From Ardenticatenia bacterium (lineage in GTDB: Bacteria; Chloroflexota; Anaerolineae; Aggregatilineales; Aggregatilineaceae), in the NCBI GenBank assembly GCA_026984385.1, contig JALSSH010000560.1, positions 1 to 7,417 on the forward strand: 7,417 bases of DNA, read 5' to 3'. Below, one piece after another: positions 5,451 through 7,417 of the stretch (position 1 is its first letter; each line of letters begins with the position of its first letter). Below the pieces are notes generated by a model. It saw nothing but the letters and a program-made list of their open reading frames with translations, was not told where the DNA came from and ran no database searches. Both the position numbers and the translations under genes were made by a program.

Positions 5451-6506
5451 ATGCGTAAGTTCCTTTCGGTTCTACTCGGCTTTGCGTTGCTGGCAGCGGC
5501 GGCGTTGTTGCTCTGGTCTGCTTACGGCATCCAGCCCACCGAAGCGCGCACCACCGGCGGCGTGCTCTACTCTCAGCAAGAAGTAGCCGCGCTGATGGCC
5601 TCCGGTGAGCAAATGGAAGCAGTGGCCGACGTCCCGCTGGCGGACAACGTCGTGCCCGTCCAACCCGAGATCGCGCCCGCCGCGATGGCCGATTTGGGCA
5701 CGCTGGACGTTCAAGAAGCCCAAGCCGCGCCTTCCACCATCACGGAAGTGCAACAAAACGCCGACGTGCAGCTCACCGCCCCACTGACCACCGACATCGT
5801 GCTGGACGACACGACCCAGGTCGAGGTGGCGCCCCTGGCACAAGGCGGCAGTGTCCCCGAGGGCGAAGGTCAGGGTGGCATGGGCGCGGCGACGCTCGGC
5901 TATGAGCAGCGCGTGGTCGAGATCGAGTGGCCGCGCGAGTTTTACGTCGGGCGCGCGGGGTCGGTACGTGTGACGCTCAAGCCGCTGGCAGGCGGCGCGT
6001 TGCAACCGGTCGCCGAGGTGGAGGGCAACGAGGTGCTCGCCACGCCCATCCTGATCGCCGACCGCTACGACGCTTACGACGCCTACGTCACGGCGACCAT
6101 CTCCGCGCCGGACTTCAGCATCGAGCCGGTCACGCCCGCCACCCAACCGCTGCAGCGCGGCGGCGAGGCCGAATGGCGCTGGACGCTCAAGTCCGAAAGC
6201 GCGCAAAAGTCGGTGATCGCGCTGAGCCTGGCGATCTCCTGGCAGCCCAAACAGCCCGGCAACCCGCCCGGGCCGCAAAACGTCCCGATCTGGGGCCAAG
6301 CGTTGCAAGTGGAAGTGAACTACATCTTCGGTATGTTGACCGTTTCCCACGCCAGCTTGCTCGGCACGGTCTTGGGCGTGTTGGGGCTGATCGCACAGTT
6401 CCCGTTGCTGGAAAAGGTGCTGGAGATCATGCTGGACATGCTTTTCGGAGGAGACCGCCGCCGCGACAATCGCCGCACAGAAAGCAACCGCCGCCGTCGC
6501 CGCTAA
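5451..6506 (+). CDS. Hypothetical membrane protein: N-terminal anchor, beta-rich domain, C-terminal TM and arginine-rich tail
   Basis: I do not recognise a named family. The 351-residue product starts at ATG 5451 behind GGAGGAA (5437-5443). Residues 1-3 (MRK) plus a hydrophobic stretch to about 24 form a signal anchor or signal peptide with no lipobox cysteine. Residues 30-150 are an Ala/Pro/Gln/Val-rich, low-charge, probably extended linker. Residues 151-290 look beta-rich, like an Ig-like sandwich, with IEWPREFYVGRAGSVRVTLKP (159-178) and AEWRWTLKSESAQKSVIALS (240-259). A second hydrophobic segment (about 301-318) and an amphipathic helix (319-333) follow. The last 17 residues include ten arginines. 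The positive-inside rule predicts both ends in the cytoplasm and the sandwich outside. It could be a sensor or anchor working with the preceding helical protein; there is no catalytic motif. The glycosyltransferase gene follows after 19 bases. Confidence 0.75.
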   Translation: MRKFLSVLLGFALLAAAALLLWSAYGIQPTEARTTGGVLYSQQEVAALMASGEQMEAVADVPLADNVVPVQPEIAPAAMADLGTLDVQEAQAAPSTITEVQQNADVQLTAPLTTDIVLDDTTQVEVAPLAQGGSVPEGEGQGGMGAATLGYEQRVVEIEWPREFYVGRAGSVRVTLKPLAGGALQPVAEVEGNEVLATPILIADRYDAYDAYVTATISAPDFSIEPVTPATQPLQRGGEAEWRWTLKSESAQKSVIALSLAISWQPKQPGNPPGPQNVPIWGQALQVEVNYIFGMLTVSHASLLGTVLGVLGLIAQFPLLEKVLEIMLDMLFGGDRRRDNRRTESNRRRRR

Positions 6507-6525
6507 GTTTTCGGGAGACCATCTT

Positions 6526-7417
6526 ATGCCCTTGTCGGCCACCTCTCGTTTAGCGCGGGTGCTGGGCGCTGAAAAACCCGCCACGCCCGCGCCAATTTGG
6601 GGGGCCACGCTGCTGCTCGGGCTTTACGCGGCGTTACGCCTGCACGCCCTGCTCCGCTTTCCGCCGTTTATTGACGAGCTGGAGTATTTGGAATTAGGGC
6701 GGCAAATCCGACAAGGGCATGTGCTCGTCGGCGCGGCCAACGGCAAACTTTTCGGGCTGTGGTGGATCGCGCCGTCCACTTTTGGACAAAACGGACAACT
6801 TTTCACAGCGCGCGCGCTCACCGTCTTGCTTACACTGATAGGTGCAGCGTTGCTTTATCGTGTAACACACCACTTCGCAGGCATACAGGGAAGCATACCC
6901 GCATTGCTGATTGCCTCCGTCGCGCCCTACCTGCTATTTTACGACCGCATGATTATCACCGATCTGTCTGTAAGCGTTTGGGGTATGGCGGCGCTATGGT
7001 TCGCAGCGCGTCATGCACAAAACAAACGGTTAGCGGACGCTTTACTTTGCAGCATCAGTCTATGGCTGGCGTTATTGGGTAAAGCTACAGGTATATTCCT
7101 AGTAGTGATCCCGTTTCTCGCCTATGTGCTTTTAACGTGCACGAGTTCTCGTCGTGAATACAGGCAACAGCTCTTGCGCAGCTTAGCGGCAACAGTAACA
7201 CTTTATGCTGTGTTGGCAAGTGTGACACTAGGCTTAGTACGCTGGCGCGGCTATAACTACTTCAGTACAGCCACCACCGTCGTCGGCTCAGAAAAAGTAA
7301 GCGGGCCGCAAGCCTATCTCGACCATTGGCGCGCACTGCTGGAAATTGACCGCAGCTATTTCGGCTGGCCTTTGCTGGCGCTCTGGGCGGCGGCGTGGTT
7401 GGTGTACCTGCGCACAC
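6526..7417 (+). CDS. GT-C fold (GT39/ArnT-like) membrane glycosyltransferase, 3'-truncated by the window
   Basis: The frame is open from ATG 6526 to the window end, giving 297 residues of what is normally a 450-600-residue protein. GGGAGA at 6513-6518 is a modest Shine-Dalgarno. A short cytosolic N-terminus leads to a first TM segment (about 25-45), then FPPFIDELEYLELGRQI, whose D50-E51 match the acidic pair in the first extracytoplasmic loop of lipid-phosphate-sugar-dependent glycosyltransferases. Further TM segments alternate with loops. YDRMIITD (139-146) matches the second acidic/arginine motif and LLGKATG (183-189) the conserved lysine region of the GT39/ArnT/PMT_2 group. These enzymes move a sugar from a polyprenyl-phosphate donor to a lipid, protein or glycan outside the membrane; donor and acceptor are unknown. 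The stretch 6781-7260 is about 51% GC by hand count against 64-70% in lines nearby, with many AT-ending codons. Confidence 0.82.
   Translation, partial: MPLSATSRLARVLGAEKPATPAPIWGATLLLGLYAALRLHALLRFPPFIDELEYLELGRQIRQGHVLVGAANGKLFGLWWIAPSTFGQNGQLFTARALTVLLTLIGAALLYRVTHHFAGIQGSIPALLIASVAPYLLFYDRMIITDLSVSVWGMAALWFAARHAQNKRLADALLCSISLWLALLGKATGIFLVVIPFLAYVLLTCTSSRREYRQQLLRSLAATVTLYAVLASVTLGLVRWRGYNYFSTATTVVGSEKVSGPQAYLDHWRALLEIDRSYFGWPLLALWAAAWLVYLRT

Noticed and set aside
5472..6608. Long open frame on the - strand (378 codons) opposite the hypothetical membrane protein
   Set aside because: The product is rich in Arg, His, Gln and Ala in the way typical of antisense shadows of GC-rich genes. 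The + strand frame has a Shine-Dalgarno, TM segments and sensible context.

Overview
This 7.4-kb window reads as a stretch of chromosome from a GC-rich bacterium. Codon usage is strongly GC-biased (sampled 60-base lines of argS and its neighbours are about 65-72% GC), GTG starts are frequent, and Shine-Dalgarno sites are good. The combination of a VapBC module, argS-dcd, an EGY-like M50 protease and two Chloroflexota-style hypothetical proteins makes Chloroflexota (Anaerolineae or a relative) my best guess. That assignment comes from recalled protein style, not from a search.

All genes lie on the + strand. Layout: (1) 1-266, the 3' end of a gene cut by the window edge, ending in a four-cysteine zinc ribbon. 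(2) 301-962, a translationally coupled toxin-antitoxin pair: a small VapB-like antitoxin and a PIN-domain ribonuclease toxin. (3) 1114-3397, a probable argS-dcd operon: arginyl-tRNA synthetase and dCTP deaminase. (4) 3398-3540, a very GC-rich intergenic block with a 22-nt palindromic hairpin followed by a perfect 19-bp, GC-only inverted repeat. (5) 3541-4749, a multi-pass M50/site-2 protease of the EGY type, followed by a plausible weak terminator and then a new -10 element. (6) 4843-6506, two uncharacterised genes: a soluble all-helical protein built from two copies of a repeat of about 75 residues, and a membrane protein with one TM segment at each end, a beta-rich extracytoplasmic domain and an arginine-rich tail. 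(7) 6526 to the window end, the 5' part of a GT-C/GT39-type membrane glycosyltransferase whose middle is markedly less GC-rich than its surroundings.

The housekeeping genes are ordinary. The least explained items are the two-gene cassette at 4843-6506, the structured intergenic block at 3423-3499 and the composition shift inside the glycosyltransferase gene. No CRISPR array, tRNA, rRNA, insertion sequence or prophage gene was seen. No gene-free stretch exceeds about 150 bases.
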